Shown: positions 55,360 to 64,000 of the stretch, in pieces
Layout of the letters: each line of letters begins with the position of its first letter
How positions within the stretch are numbered: the first letter of the stretch is position 1
Assembly (NCBI RefSeq): GCF_003144115.1
Contig: NW_020311998.1
Span: 880,581 to 944,580 of the forward strand
Length of the DNA: 64,000 bases
Reading direction: 5' to 3'
Source: Tilletiopsis washingtonensis
Taxonomy: Eukaryota; Basidiomycota; Exobasidiomycetes; Entylomatales
Position numbers and translations under genes: made by a program
Notes under the pieces: generated by a model
The model's database searches: none
What the model saw: the letters and a program-made list of their open reading frames with translations, nothing else
Told to the model about the DNA's origin: nothing

Positions 55360-56242
55360 GCTTGCGTGCGCACAGCAGCGCTCAGAGGAGGAGCCGGGCG
55401 TGTATGGCGGCTCGGTCTGATGCGGCTGCGGCGAGGCGAGGCGGGGTGCGGGGGTGGTGGTGATGAGGAGCGGAGGAAGAAGCGGCGCGTGCTCGAGATT
55501 GCATCCAGCGATGCAGGTGCAGGCGCTCAGTCAGGGCTCACCTGCACCGAGCTCGAGCCGCCGGCCGCGCGCGCCAGCAGAGCAACCGAACGCGCACGCA
55601 GCTGGCGTGCCGCTCTTCGCGCGCCGCGCGCCGCCCCTCGATATCACGCTCCGCCGCCGCCATCAGAACGCAGGCACGCCATGTCAGGGGCTATATTAAG
55701 CTCTCACCACGGCAACGGCTCCCGCTCCCACAGCAAGAGGAGGCCAGCCGCAGAGGGATGCCTGCCGCAGCACCGAGCTGGCCCCGTCCGCTCGGGAGCA
55801 GCAGAGGCACCCTCGTCACTCGATGCAGCTCGGCTCCGGCGCCGAGAGAGATCCCCAGACATCTTCGCCGAACGCCGGTCGGGAACCAGGAAGCACCGGC
55901 TGCTGATGCTGCAGGCGCCGTGAGAGGTGCAGTCCTCCAAGCTCTCCTCTCATCGCTGCCGAGCGGGCCGCGAGGCTCTCCTCTGCTGCTGGCCCGAGTC
56001 TCTTGACCTGAATCATGCACCATGCACGTCGGCGGCGCGTGGCGCATGTGGCGCTGATGGCTGCGGCGTCGGTGCCGAGATAGGACGCGCGACGTGAGAG
56101 AGGCAGAGGGAGCAAGTCAGCTTGCAGACCTCACCGCATCGCCGCCTCTCGCTTCAGTAGGCTCTGTTGCGCTAGAATGAGGGTGTCATTTCGAGGCCAT
56201 TTCGGCCATTTCGAGGTTCGTCACGCGGCTCATGTATGATGT
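55360..56242. other. Intergenic, HAK transporter 3' side
   Basis: 883 bases between two - strand genes. A short direct repeat of CATTTCG lies at 56187-56216. No gene or RNA is supported. Confidence 0.5.
56187..56216. repeat. Three short CATTTCG direct repeats
   Basis: CATTTCGAGGC, CATTTCGGC and CATTTCGAGG follow each other directly, just past the HAK stop codon. They could belong to its 3' UTR. A tiny repeat; no known element. Confidence 0.5.
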
Positions 56243-59119
56243 CTAGCAGCGCACTGGCACAGCGATGCGCAGCACGTCCGGCTCACGGCTGCCAAGCGGC
56301 GCATTGTCGGCGCCAAAGAGGGCCTGCAGGCGCACAAAGACGACGTCGATGAGCAGCATGCGCGTGTAGTCGAGGACCGTGGCGGCGCTGCGGCGCAGCA
56401 GCGGGGTGTGCTCGTCGCCGACGTCGGCCTCGGCGCGGGCACGACGGGAGCCAGGCACCGGCTGGGACTGTGCACGACTGGTCGGGTAGATGTGCGAGGC
56501 GCGCAGAGGGCCGGGAGTGTCGAGCAGCAGCATCTCGTCGTCGGAGAGGTCGTTGAGACGGATCGCGTCGGCGAGCAGGGCATTGAGCTCAGCCAGCGAC
56601 GTAGAGTCCTTGTCTGCACATCCGATGCGCAGTGTCGCAGCGTAGATGCCCGGCCAAGCACGGGCGCGCGAGACGACGAGCCGCTGGTGGCGCGGCACGC
56701 TGGGCACGGCGAGGTGGCGCACCGAAAGGAAGACGGTGAGCGTCGGTAGGGTGGCGAGCTGGGCGAGGAAGTGAGCGAACGACGCAGGCACGCCGGAGCC
56801 GCCGTGCGGCTTCCAGAAGATGGCCATCGCCGGAGCGCGCGAGAGGCGGCGAGTCTGGCCATCGGGGAGAAGCAGGTGCATCGTCGGAGGCGTCGTCTCG
56901 TCGTCGTCCTTGCGGAGGAGAGAGCTCAAGACACTGCTGTTGCGCAGCTCGTACGACGTGACAAGGCTCGTGGCCCACGTCCAGAACCACATGAACAGCG
57001 CCAGCCCGCCGCCGACGGCAAGGCTGAACCAGGCGCCGTGTGGGATCTTGCGCAGCGTGCTAGGGGATGTGAGAGCATCAGCAGTGGGCCTGCAACCGAT
57101 GCGCGGCATACTCACGCGCCCCACAGCAGTCCGTCGAGGAAGCCAAAAGCGACGAAGAAGAGCAAAGCGAGCAGCCAGCTGCGGTGCTTGACGAAGACGA
57201 TGCTCACGGAAACGAGCAGCGTCGTGATGAGCATTGTCGTCACGACCGCAAAGCCTGGGGGTGCGTGTCAGCAGCTTGCAGTGAATGAAGGGCGATGGCT
57301 TCGACGCACCATACGCGGTCGACAGGTTCGCCGAGTGCTCCGCCACGCCAATCACGGCCACGATGGCCGCGATCAGCACTACATTGACGACGGAGGAGAA
57401 GGGCTGGCCGAAGTCGGCGTCCGGGTAGGTGAAGGCCAGCGGCGGGAGCGAGCCCATGTGCGATAGCTGACGGGTGATGGCGAACGATGCGGAGAGCAAA
57501 GCTTGCGACGCTACGATCGTCGCGAAGAGTCCGAGGGCGAACATGATCCAGTAGATGGGCCTGCGAGTCGTGAGTCAGTGGCAGCAGCGGCCGCGTGCAT
57601 GGGCTGCTCACCCTCCGGCGTCGCCTGGAATACTGCGGCCGAAGAGTCAGCGCTGTCGTTCGAAGCAGGCCTGTTGGCACTCACGAGCGGTAGAAGACGT
57701 TCTCAATCACCAAGGGGTCCTCGATGAGCCGTGCACCTTGTCCGAGGTACGCCAGCTACAGGCTGTGTTAGCTATGCGAGCATCGAGCGGTGCTGAGCTC
57801 ACTCACCATGAGCGAGGGATAGACGAGGAGCAGCAACGGAATGCGCACCGCCTCGCGCGAGAGGCTCTCGAGATTGGCGAACAGCGCCTCCACGCCCGTG
57901 ATAGCCAGCACAATGCCGGCGAAGGCGTCGTAGTTGCCCGTGCGAACGAAGTACAGCACGGCACGCGACGGGTCAACGGCGCGGAAGATGCCCGGGTGAG
58001 TGTGCACGTTGGCGGCGCCGGTGAGGAGCAGTGCCATGAGCCAGAGAAAGACGGCAGGCGCGAAGGCGTGGCTGATGCGCTTGAGGCCAAACCACTGCGC
58101 GATGCCAAGGGCGAGGAGGATGCCGATCGAGATGGGCACGACGGCCGAGGCGGTGTCGGGCTTGACGACGGCGATGCCCTCGGCGGCGCTGAGCACCGAG
58201 ATGGCAGGCGTGAGGAGACCGTCGGCGAGCTGTGTGCGAGCAATTCAGTCCACTGCAGTGCGGGTCAAGCAGAATGGACGCACCGTCATGGCGCTGCCCA
58301 CGAGTGCGATGCCGCAAAGCAAAGGCTTGACCCAAGCACGATGCAGCAGTGCAGCCCGGCGATCTGCCTTCTCGGAGCCGGCGCCGCCGCGAGTGGAGCG
58401 CTTTGTCCAGAACGTCGTGAGTGCGCGATCGCGAGCGCCGTGCGGGTCGTCGTGCTCGTCGACGGCCTTGGGGAAGAGCGAGCAGTACACGGCAAAGGGA
58501 CCGCCCTCGCCGACGCCGGTGCCGAACTGCATCACGATGAGGCCGTACTGCGAGGGCATCAGCCTTGGTCGATAAGCACGTCGACTGGCACTCACCTTGA
58601 CCAGGACCGTGAGCGTCCAGACCCAGCTGGAAAGAGACGTGAGCGTTGAGTTCGGCCTGTTCTGGCTCATGCGCCACTCACAAGATGGCCGAGACGACGC
58701 CAAGCACATCCTCAGCGCTGGGCTGAGGCCCAGTCTGGCCAGCGCACATGACAATCAGCCGTCGTTGGGGTCTTCGCCGCGGGCAAGCTGCTACGTGCGC
58801 ACCGACGGGAAGATGCCATTCATGACGTACAGCGGCGACGTGCCGATGTCGCCGTACACGACTGTTGATGCAGGAGGCGTCAGCACTGCTATGAGAGCTG
58901 CGCACGAGCAGACGCACCGCCGATGGCCTGCCACGAGAGAATGGCGAGGTCCCATCCCTTGGGCTGGCGCAGCTTGCGTGCATAGTCGGGCAGCTCGTCG
59001 ATGTGCGCGGCGCTGGGACGCGCCTTCTCGACGACGGGCGACTCGGGACGACTCTCGTCGTCGCCCACACGCGCCGTCTGCGCGGGGATGATCGAGTCGG
59101 CGTGCTCGAAGGTGGTCAT
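56243..59119 (-). CDS. HAK1: HAK/KUP high-affinity potassium transporter
   Basis: A plasma-membrane K+ uptake carrier. Eleven exons: 59119-58918, 58861-58803, 58734-58682, 58626-58596, 58547-58284, 58229-57807, 57755-57685, 57632-57612, 57560-57310, 57254-57116, 57059-56243, giving 776 residues. After a polar N-terminus of about 65 residues comes the family hallmark VVYGDIGTSPLYV (68-80), then WVWTLTVLVKYGLIVMQ, GEGGPFAVYCSLFP, the cytosolic loop RRAALLHRAWVKPLL, LADGLLTPAISVLSAAEGI, RISHAFAPAVFLWL and YFVRTGNYDAFAGIVLAITG. Further blocks: ALFANLESLSREAVRIPLL, LAYLGQGARLIED, YWIMFALGLFATIVASQALL and MGSLPPLAFTYPDADFGQPF. The C-terminal cytosolic domain (from about 520) holds APAMAIFWKPHGGSGVPASF and VFLSVRHLAVPSVP, as in fungal HAKs. 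A 21-nt exon (57612-57632) is needed to keep the family block. The symbol follows the family. Confidence 0.95.
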
Positions 59120-60135
59120 GAGGAGGTGCTGGGGCGAGGCGAGGGGGCGGTGAGAAGAGCAGGAGGCGCGAGCAGTGCTGCCCTTTTGTACGCCTTGATG
59201 GCTGCGGCCCTCATACGTTTGTGGCTCCTTAGTCTGCTTGCTGCACGAGCGCTCTTCTTCCTTGACGAGGTGCGATAGCCAGTTTTTCCGCAGCAGCGGG
59301 CTCGAGGCGGTGCTCCAGAAACATGAAGGACGGCCGGCGCGGAGGCGCAAGCCTCTCGCAAGGCACGCCGCTAGCCGCATCCGACCGCTGCGCCCTCGGC
59401 CTGCCCTGGCCGACGGCGCTAGCTTATCGAATGCAGGCCGCGAATGCAAATTCGCAGCCCAAAGAGAACAAGCGAAGTGACGAGCATGCGCCGGGCGCGG
59501 CCGCAGGCGGCATATGGACGAGCGGCCGGCTGGAGGCGCGTCTCGCGGCGGCGCGTGGGTTGAGGGCATGGACGCCCTGTGCCCTGCCGTCTGCTGCTGC
59601 GTCTCTCTTACGAGGCGAGCGCCCCGATGCATGATCCCCATAAGGCACGCCGGGCGAGTTTGGAAGGCATGATGAGGGCCACAAATAGCTCGCCCCTGAA
59701 TCAATGCTGGCCGCTCAGTGCGGAGTAATAGGAGAGGAGAAGCGAGAGGCGGAGCAGACGCGAGAGCAGCGGGTTTGCTCGCGCGCACACCACGCGACGC
59801 AGGCCGCGTGGCCTCATCATCGCACGCCAACCCCTGTTACCTCTTCGCAACCAGTCCTTCCGTTTCAAGCCAAGACCTCTCTATATCCGCTACAGGCAAC
59901 CATGTGTAGCTCAACGGCCCCCAGTGGCGCCTGTGCTGGCGGCACAAGGCTGCACGCTGCCGCCTTTGGAGGCATGCCAGGCGTCCTCCGCGCGCGTGGC
60001 TGACTAAGCTCGACGCGTCAAAAAAGTCAGAGTGCGTGGGAGCCGCGCTCGGCGGCGCGGCGAGCGGCGAACCCGTCCGCAACTTCCTGCGCCGCAGGCA
60101 CCTTCTCGCTCCCATCCCTTCCAGCCCACTCAGCC
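59120..60135. other. Divergent intergenic region HAK/L1-domain gene
   Basis: 1.02 kb between outward-pointing starts. It holds a TATATCC near 59882 and an ACGCGTCA at 60013. No gene is supported. Confidence 0.5.
60013..60018 (+). promoter_or_regulatory. ACGCGT element before the L1-domain gene
   Basis: ACGCGT followed by CAAAAAA, 118 bases before the start at 60136. It could be an MCB-like site; a single copy and expected by chance at some rate in GC-rich DNA. Confidence 0.3.
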
Positions 60136-61751
60136 ATGTCGCCCACCGCCTCCACCTCCGCCGCCGCCGCCGCCGCAGGCAGCTCCGCCTCGCTGATCGG
60201 CGGCCACGTGGCGCCCGCGCAGGCGCTCAAGGCGCTGCGTGCCCTCGCCGCACACGTTGCCGCGGCCGGCGAGCGCCGCGCCGCCGCTGCCAGCGAGCTG
60301 CCGCTCGACGGCGGCGCGGGCGCAGACGACGTCGTGTGGATGCAGCTCACCGTCAAGCGTCTGAGTGCGACGAAGCAGGTCAAGCCTGTGCGCATGTGAG
60401 TGTCGACACGTGTGGCAGCGTGGCGGCGTGAGAGACGGAGCCGCAGGCGGCAGGGGCCATGGCGAGGAGTGGGAGTCGAGGCGCTAGAAGCCCCCGCGCA
60501 GCTTGCATCGCAGAGCAAGGCATGCTTGTGCACCGTTTCCTACTTTGGCGCAGCCTGCTGCGACGCTGCTGCCGTACGGAGTCTTGCTCCGCTTGCCACT
60601 TCGACCCAGGCTGACTCGCCAATTCCTCAGCGCCGTGCCTCACCCGCCTCACGTTCCCGAGCCCGCCGTGCTGCTCCTCGTCGCCGACCCGCAGCGCGCC
60701 ACCAAGGACCTGCTGGTGGAGCAGCGCATCAAGAGCGTGACGCGCGTCGTGGGCGTCGAGAAGCTGCGCGGCAAGTTTGCGCCCTTCGAGGCGCGCCGCC
60801 AGCTCATGAACAGCCACGACGTCGTCCTCGCCGACGACCGCATTGTGCGCATGCTGCCCAAGCTGCTGGGCAAGAAGTGGCTCGAGAGCAAGAAGTGAGT
60901 GTGGTGCGGAGGAGTGAGGCGCAGCTTGCAGGCGCCAGCTGCAGGGCGGTGCGGAGTGCGGAGCACTGCTGCCTTGCTCGTCTGCGCTCCTCTGCTTGTG
61001 CGGTCCTGATCCACCTTCACCCTCTCAGGCAGCCATTCCCTGTCGACATTCGCCACACCAAGAACGACCGGTTGCGAAAGGAGATTGACGGCGCGCTGCG
61101 CTCGACGTACTACATGGCCAACAAGGGCAGCTGCGCGTGAGTCTCTCACCTCTTGTGTGCCGCTCTGCCACTGTCTGACGCGCGCTGCACAGCTCGATCC
61201 GCATCGGCACGCTGAGCACCTTGACGCCGGACCAGCTGCTGGAGAACGTCTCTGCCGCCCTGCCGGCCGTCGTCTCCAAGGTGCCCGGCGGCTGGACCAA
61301 CGTGCAGGGCGTCGAGCTCAAGACGGGGCGCAGCATTGCACTGCCCGTGTGGAACTGCTCGCTCGGCCAGCTGTGGGATGGCGCCGAGGAGCCGGGCATG
61401 GAGGCGACGTTTGAGGGCAGCGAGGACGAGGAGGACGAGGAGATTGTGGAGATTGAGCAGGAGGGCAAGAAGGCCAAGGCGGCAGCCAAGCCCAAGACGG
61501 ACGCAGCGAAGGGCAAGGCACGCAGTAGCAAGGCGGCCGCGGCGGCCAAGCCGGCAAAGGCGAGCGCCGAGAAGGATGTGCAGCAGGCGGCGGCGAAGAA
61601 GGCAAAGGCCAGCAAGACGGCCGGCGACGCACCCGCCGCAGCGGCCAAGGCAGCCAAGCCAGCAAAGGCCGCCTCAAAAGGCAAGGCGACGAGCGGCGCC
61701 GCGGCCAAGAAGATCGGCAAGCTCGCCAAGCTGCAGGCCGGCTCGGCTTGA
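60136..61751 (+). CDS. Ribosomal L1-domain nucleolar protein (UTP30/CIC1-like)
   Basis: Proteins of this group bind pre-rRNA and help assemble ribosomal subunits in the nucleolus. Exons: 60136-60395, 60631-60894, 61029-61136, 61193-61751, giving 396 residues. The N-terminal 30 residues are Ala/Ser-rich. The L1 domain runs from about 60 to 270: VVWMQLTVKRL, VLLLVADPQRATKDLL, VVGVEKLRGKFAPFEARRQL, VVLADDRIVRMLPKLLGKKW, PFPVDIRHTKNDRLRKEI, SIRIGTLSTLTPDQLLENV and LPVWNCSLGQLW. An acidic patch (EDEEDEEIVEIEQE) and a long Lys/Ala tail (about 300-396) follow, usual in nucleolar proteins. Introns 1 (235 nt) and 2 (134 nt) are longer than most here; intron 3 is 56 nt. Which paralogue (UTP30, CIC1 or RSL1D1-like) is not decided. 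Confidence 0.9.
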
Positions 61752-61988
61752 GCTGCGCACGCTGGCCTTCTCTCGAGATGTGTACTGATGTGAGGAACGA
61801 GGAGCGGATCGCGAATGCTATACATATTCCCAGACCAGCAGCGTTCGCCGCGCCACGGCGTCAGACAAGGAAGCACAAGGAGATGCAATTGCGGCCTTCG
61901 ACAGAGTGCGAGGCGCTATTAGAGAAGACGAGCGATGAGTAAGGTAATACAGGGGGGCACGGAGAGGAGATGAGAAGGACACGATCGC

Positions 61989-63372
61989 TTAAGCGAGGCC
62001 GTTGACAGCGGCAAAGTCGAGCATCTGCGTGTACGCCTGCTGTGCGCCCCGGTGGATGTTGACGGCGTGTCCGACGTCGGGCAGCACGATGCCGGTGGCG
62101 TTGGAGCTCTGTGCGTACAGCATGCTGGCGGCCGCCTGCGCCTTGTTGGTGCCGTTGGGGCCCTGGATGTCGTTGAGCGCAAAGATGAAGTCCTTGTCGC
62201 CCAGCACGACGGCCACGGGGCCGGTGAAGTTGCTGGGGCCGCCAATGGAGCCGATGGAGAAGAGTGATCCTTGCGTCACGGCCTGCTCCGTGTTGCGCGC
62301 CAACGCCACGGCAGAGGCATCGGCGGTCGGCGCCCACACGAAAGGCAGCTGGTTCGACGCGGGCGTGGCGGTGACAAGCCAGCCCGGGGGCAAGCGGGCG
62401 AGAGCACGAGGGAAGACCTGCGAGGCCTCGGTGTATACCGTTGCGGCGAGGTAGAAGGGCAGTCCCGTGGCGTTGGCGCTGAAGCCCTGCAGGATGATGC
62501 CGTCGACGAGCTCGGGGCGTGCTACGGAGAGCGCCTGCGATTGGGCAGAGCCGTACGAGTGGCCGACGAGCAGCGTGCGGTTCCACGCACGGCCGCCGAT
62601 CTCGGTGCTGTTCTTGAGCTTCTCGGCCACCGCCTCGAGAATGCCCACCTCGGTCGCGGCCTGTGCGACGTTGAACACGTCCGAGGGCGCCTCGGAGGAG
62701 CCCGTGCCGATGCGGTCGTAGCGGAACGTCGAGATGCCTGTAAGACCAGAGGTGAGCGATTGCAGAGCAGCCTTTCTACAAGGTGACGCACCGCGAGCGG
62801 CGGCGTTGTAGACGTAGGAGTACTGCTCCTCGGACACGTTCTGGCCCTGGAAGTTCCAGCTGCGAGGTGCGGCTGTCAGCACAGGCCGTCCAGTCATCTG
62901 CCTCCTCGCCACTCACTAGCTGCCGTCAAAGCCGATGCCGTGCAGCAGCAGCTGCACCGCGGCATTCTCGTTGCGCTGGCCCGTCGGCTCGCAGAAGACG
63001 CCGCTGATGTTGAAGTCCTGCGTCTGCGCCTGCGTGCCGGTGACGTAGCGCGACATGAAGCCGCTCTGGTCGGTGATGAACTCGAGGAAGAGCTGCGTCG
63101 TCTGCGTCTGGTTGCCCGCCGGGTTGCCCATGGCCTCGACGTTGAACTGCGTGCGCATGGCGTTGGAGGACGTCACCTGAACGCGGCGTCAGTGTCACTG
63201 TGCTGCGGCTGGGCGCCACGGCACTCACGGTGTACGTCTGCCGCGTGCAGTTGGCGTTGGACACCGAGTCGAGCTCGTTGGAGGGCGTCGAGGCGCGCAC
63301 GGGCGCCGTGGGAGCAGCGGCCGCAATGCCGGCGGCAGCGAGGGCGAAGAGGGAGGAGAAGGCGAGCTTCAT
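61989..63372 (-). CDS. Secreted alpha/beta hydrolase
   Basis: An extracellular serine hydrolase, probably an esterase or lipase-like enzyme. Exons: 63372-63229, 63176-62917, 62859-62792, 62737-61989, giving 406 residues. Signal peptide at about 1-19 (MKLAFSSLFALAAAGIAAA) with a cleavage-prone APTAP after it. Then NISGVFCEPTGQRNENAAVQ, LLLHGIGFDGSYWNF (oxyanion-side HG and the YW of this subfamily), ISTFRYDRIGTGSS, and the nucleophile elbow GHSYGS (Ser218). The likely acid lies in VVLGDKDFIF and the His in LPDVGHAVNIHRGA. Six or more N-x-S/T sites fit secretion. Fungal relatives are annotated only as alpha/beta hydrolases, so the substrate is open. A palindromic TTATAA box is 61 bases upstream. 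Confidence 0.9.
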
Positions 63373-64000
63373 CGTGTGCGAAGTGCTGGCTGTGGGTGGT
63401 GGGACGCGCTCGCGAGCGGGAGGCCTGCTGGCTTATAAGCGCCAGGAGCACCCTCCACTCTCAGCAGCCGTCACGCCATGGCCAGGCTCGGAGGAGGCTG
63501 GAGCAAGCTCAGCAGTCGGAGGCCAGTGCAGGCCAATGCCGGACGGTGGCCGGAGGCCGGCGTCGGCAGTCGAGGCGCACGTTTGTTGCTGCCAAAGTGG
63601 AGGTGGACCCGTCTCTGGCGGCCGCGGAGACTTCGCGCCTTGGCCTCCTGGAGGAAGCCCCGCACCGAGTCGCCGTCACATGACGCCCTTGGCTGCCGCT
63701 TGGGGCCGAGGCATGGCTGCAAGTCTGCTGCTGCCGAGTGAGGGTGGTGTCGCTGCTGCCGCGCTGCGAGCGCTGGGTGCTGCATCGGCATGACGCCGCC
63801 ACCGAGCACGCCGCGTGCGGAGCGGCTGGAGATCTGGCGCAGATCACGCTAGCGCGCACGCCGGCGTCACGGCTCCGGACGCCGAAGACGCCGCCGCCGC
63901 CGTCGCCTCTGGGGCGCCGATCGCCGATGCGGCGCTGGCGACCAGCAACCAGCTTCAGCACCCATCTCGTTGCCTTCGCCTCTCCGACGCAGCCTCCAGC
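63373..64000. other. Right-hand end, upstream of the hydrolase
   Basis: 628 bases up to the window edge. It contains the hydrolase promoter with TTATAA at 63433. The remaining frames are compositional, though a gene running off the right end cannot be excluded. Confidence 0.45.
63433..63438 (-). promoter_or_regulatory. TATA-like box (TTATAA)
   Basis: TTATAA within the 10-base palindrome GCTTATAAGC, 61 bases before the hydrolase start codon: a good TATA position in GC-rich DNA. Confidence 0.5.

Noticed and set aside
1-64000. tRNA or rRNA genes.
   Set aside because: I looked for GGTTCRA-type box B sequences on both strands in the intergenic regions; the few partial hits lie in coding exons or lack a partner stem. 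A covariance-model scan would be decisive.
1-64000. Mobile elements, virus-like elements, CRISPR arrays, telomere repeats.
   Set aside because: No reverse transcriptase, integrase, transposase or capsid-like reading frame, no long terminal or inverted repeats, no regularly spaced repeats and no TTAGGG arrays were seen.

Overview
The window is nuclear DNA of a GC-rich basidiomycete fungus. The best fit is Ustilaginomycotina (smut relatives, perhaps an Exobasidiomycete), but the exact genus cannot be read from the sequence. Reasons: most genes are cut by introns of about 50-62 nt with GTGAGT/GTGCGT donors, CTGAC/CTAAC branch points and CAG acceptors. Codons end mostly in G or C. The gene set (SERCA-type Ca pump, HAK potassium transporter, DUF3292 protein, CDP-choline pathway, SUR7/PalI protein, RECQ1-like helicase) is typical of basidiomycete chromosomes. 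I see no rRNA, tRNA, CRISPR, transposase, reverse transcriptase or telomeric repeat; it reads as an ordinary chromosome arm with 19 protein genes.

Layout. 1-1174 (+): 3' part of choline-phosphate cytidylyltransferase (PCT1). 1676-3578 (-): orphan seven-helix membrane protein. 5469-9055 (-): SERCA Ca2+-ATPase, divergent from 9832-11433 (+) phosphatidylinositol synthase PIS1. 12761-13207 (-): small Ser/Gln-rich protein. 15283-17121 (+): single-exon disordered protein. 17316-28597 (-): giant bridge-like lipid transfer protein FMP27/BLTP2. 29888-31274 (+): GH16 glucanase. 31609-33038 (+): class II aldolase/adducin protein in 11 exons. 33573-34034 (-): small, probably mitochondrial protein. 35336-37951 (+): DUF3292 membrane protein. 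38454-41966 (+): SCY1 pseudokinase. 42151-43434 (-): SUR7/PalI protein. 44529-46773 (-): MFS transporter of the allantoate permease type. 48911-52027 (-): RecQ helicase. 52410-55359 (-): orphan with a C-terminal zinc knuckle. 56243-59119 (-): HAK/KUP potassium transporter. 60136-61751 (+): ribosomal L1-domain nucleolar protein. 61989-63372 (-): secreted alpha/beta hydrolase.

How the genes fit together. There is no operon logic. Several neighbours do serve endomembrane lipid and ion homeostasis: PCT1 (phosphatidylcholine), PIS1 (phosphatidylinositol), FMP27 (bulk lipid transport at ER-plasma membrane contacts), a SERCA pump, and a DUF3292 protein whose C-terminus looks GRAM-like. This may be chance.

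Exon joins were worked out by eye from splice signals, reading-frame phase and family conservation. In the multi-exon genes the phases add up without a break, which is good support, but no transcript evidence was available. I found no clear undescribed multi-gene system. The best second looks are the orphan 7TM protein, substitutions in signature motifs of the RecQ helicase and of PCT1, a paired MCB-type element upstream of RecQ, and a set of microexons (9, 14, 21 and 26 nt).
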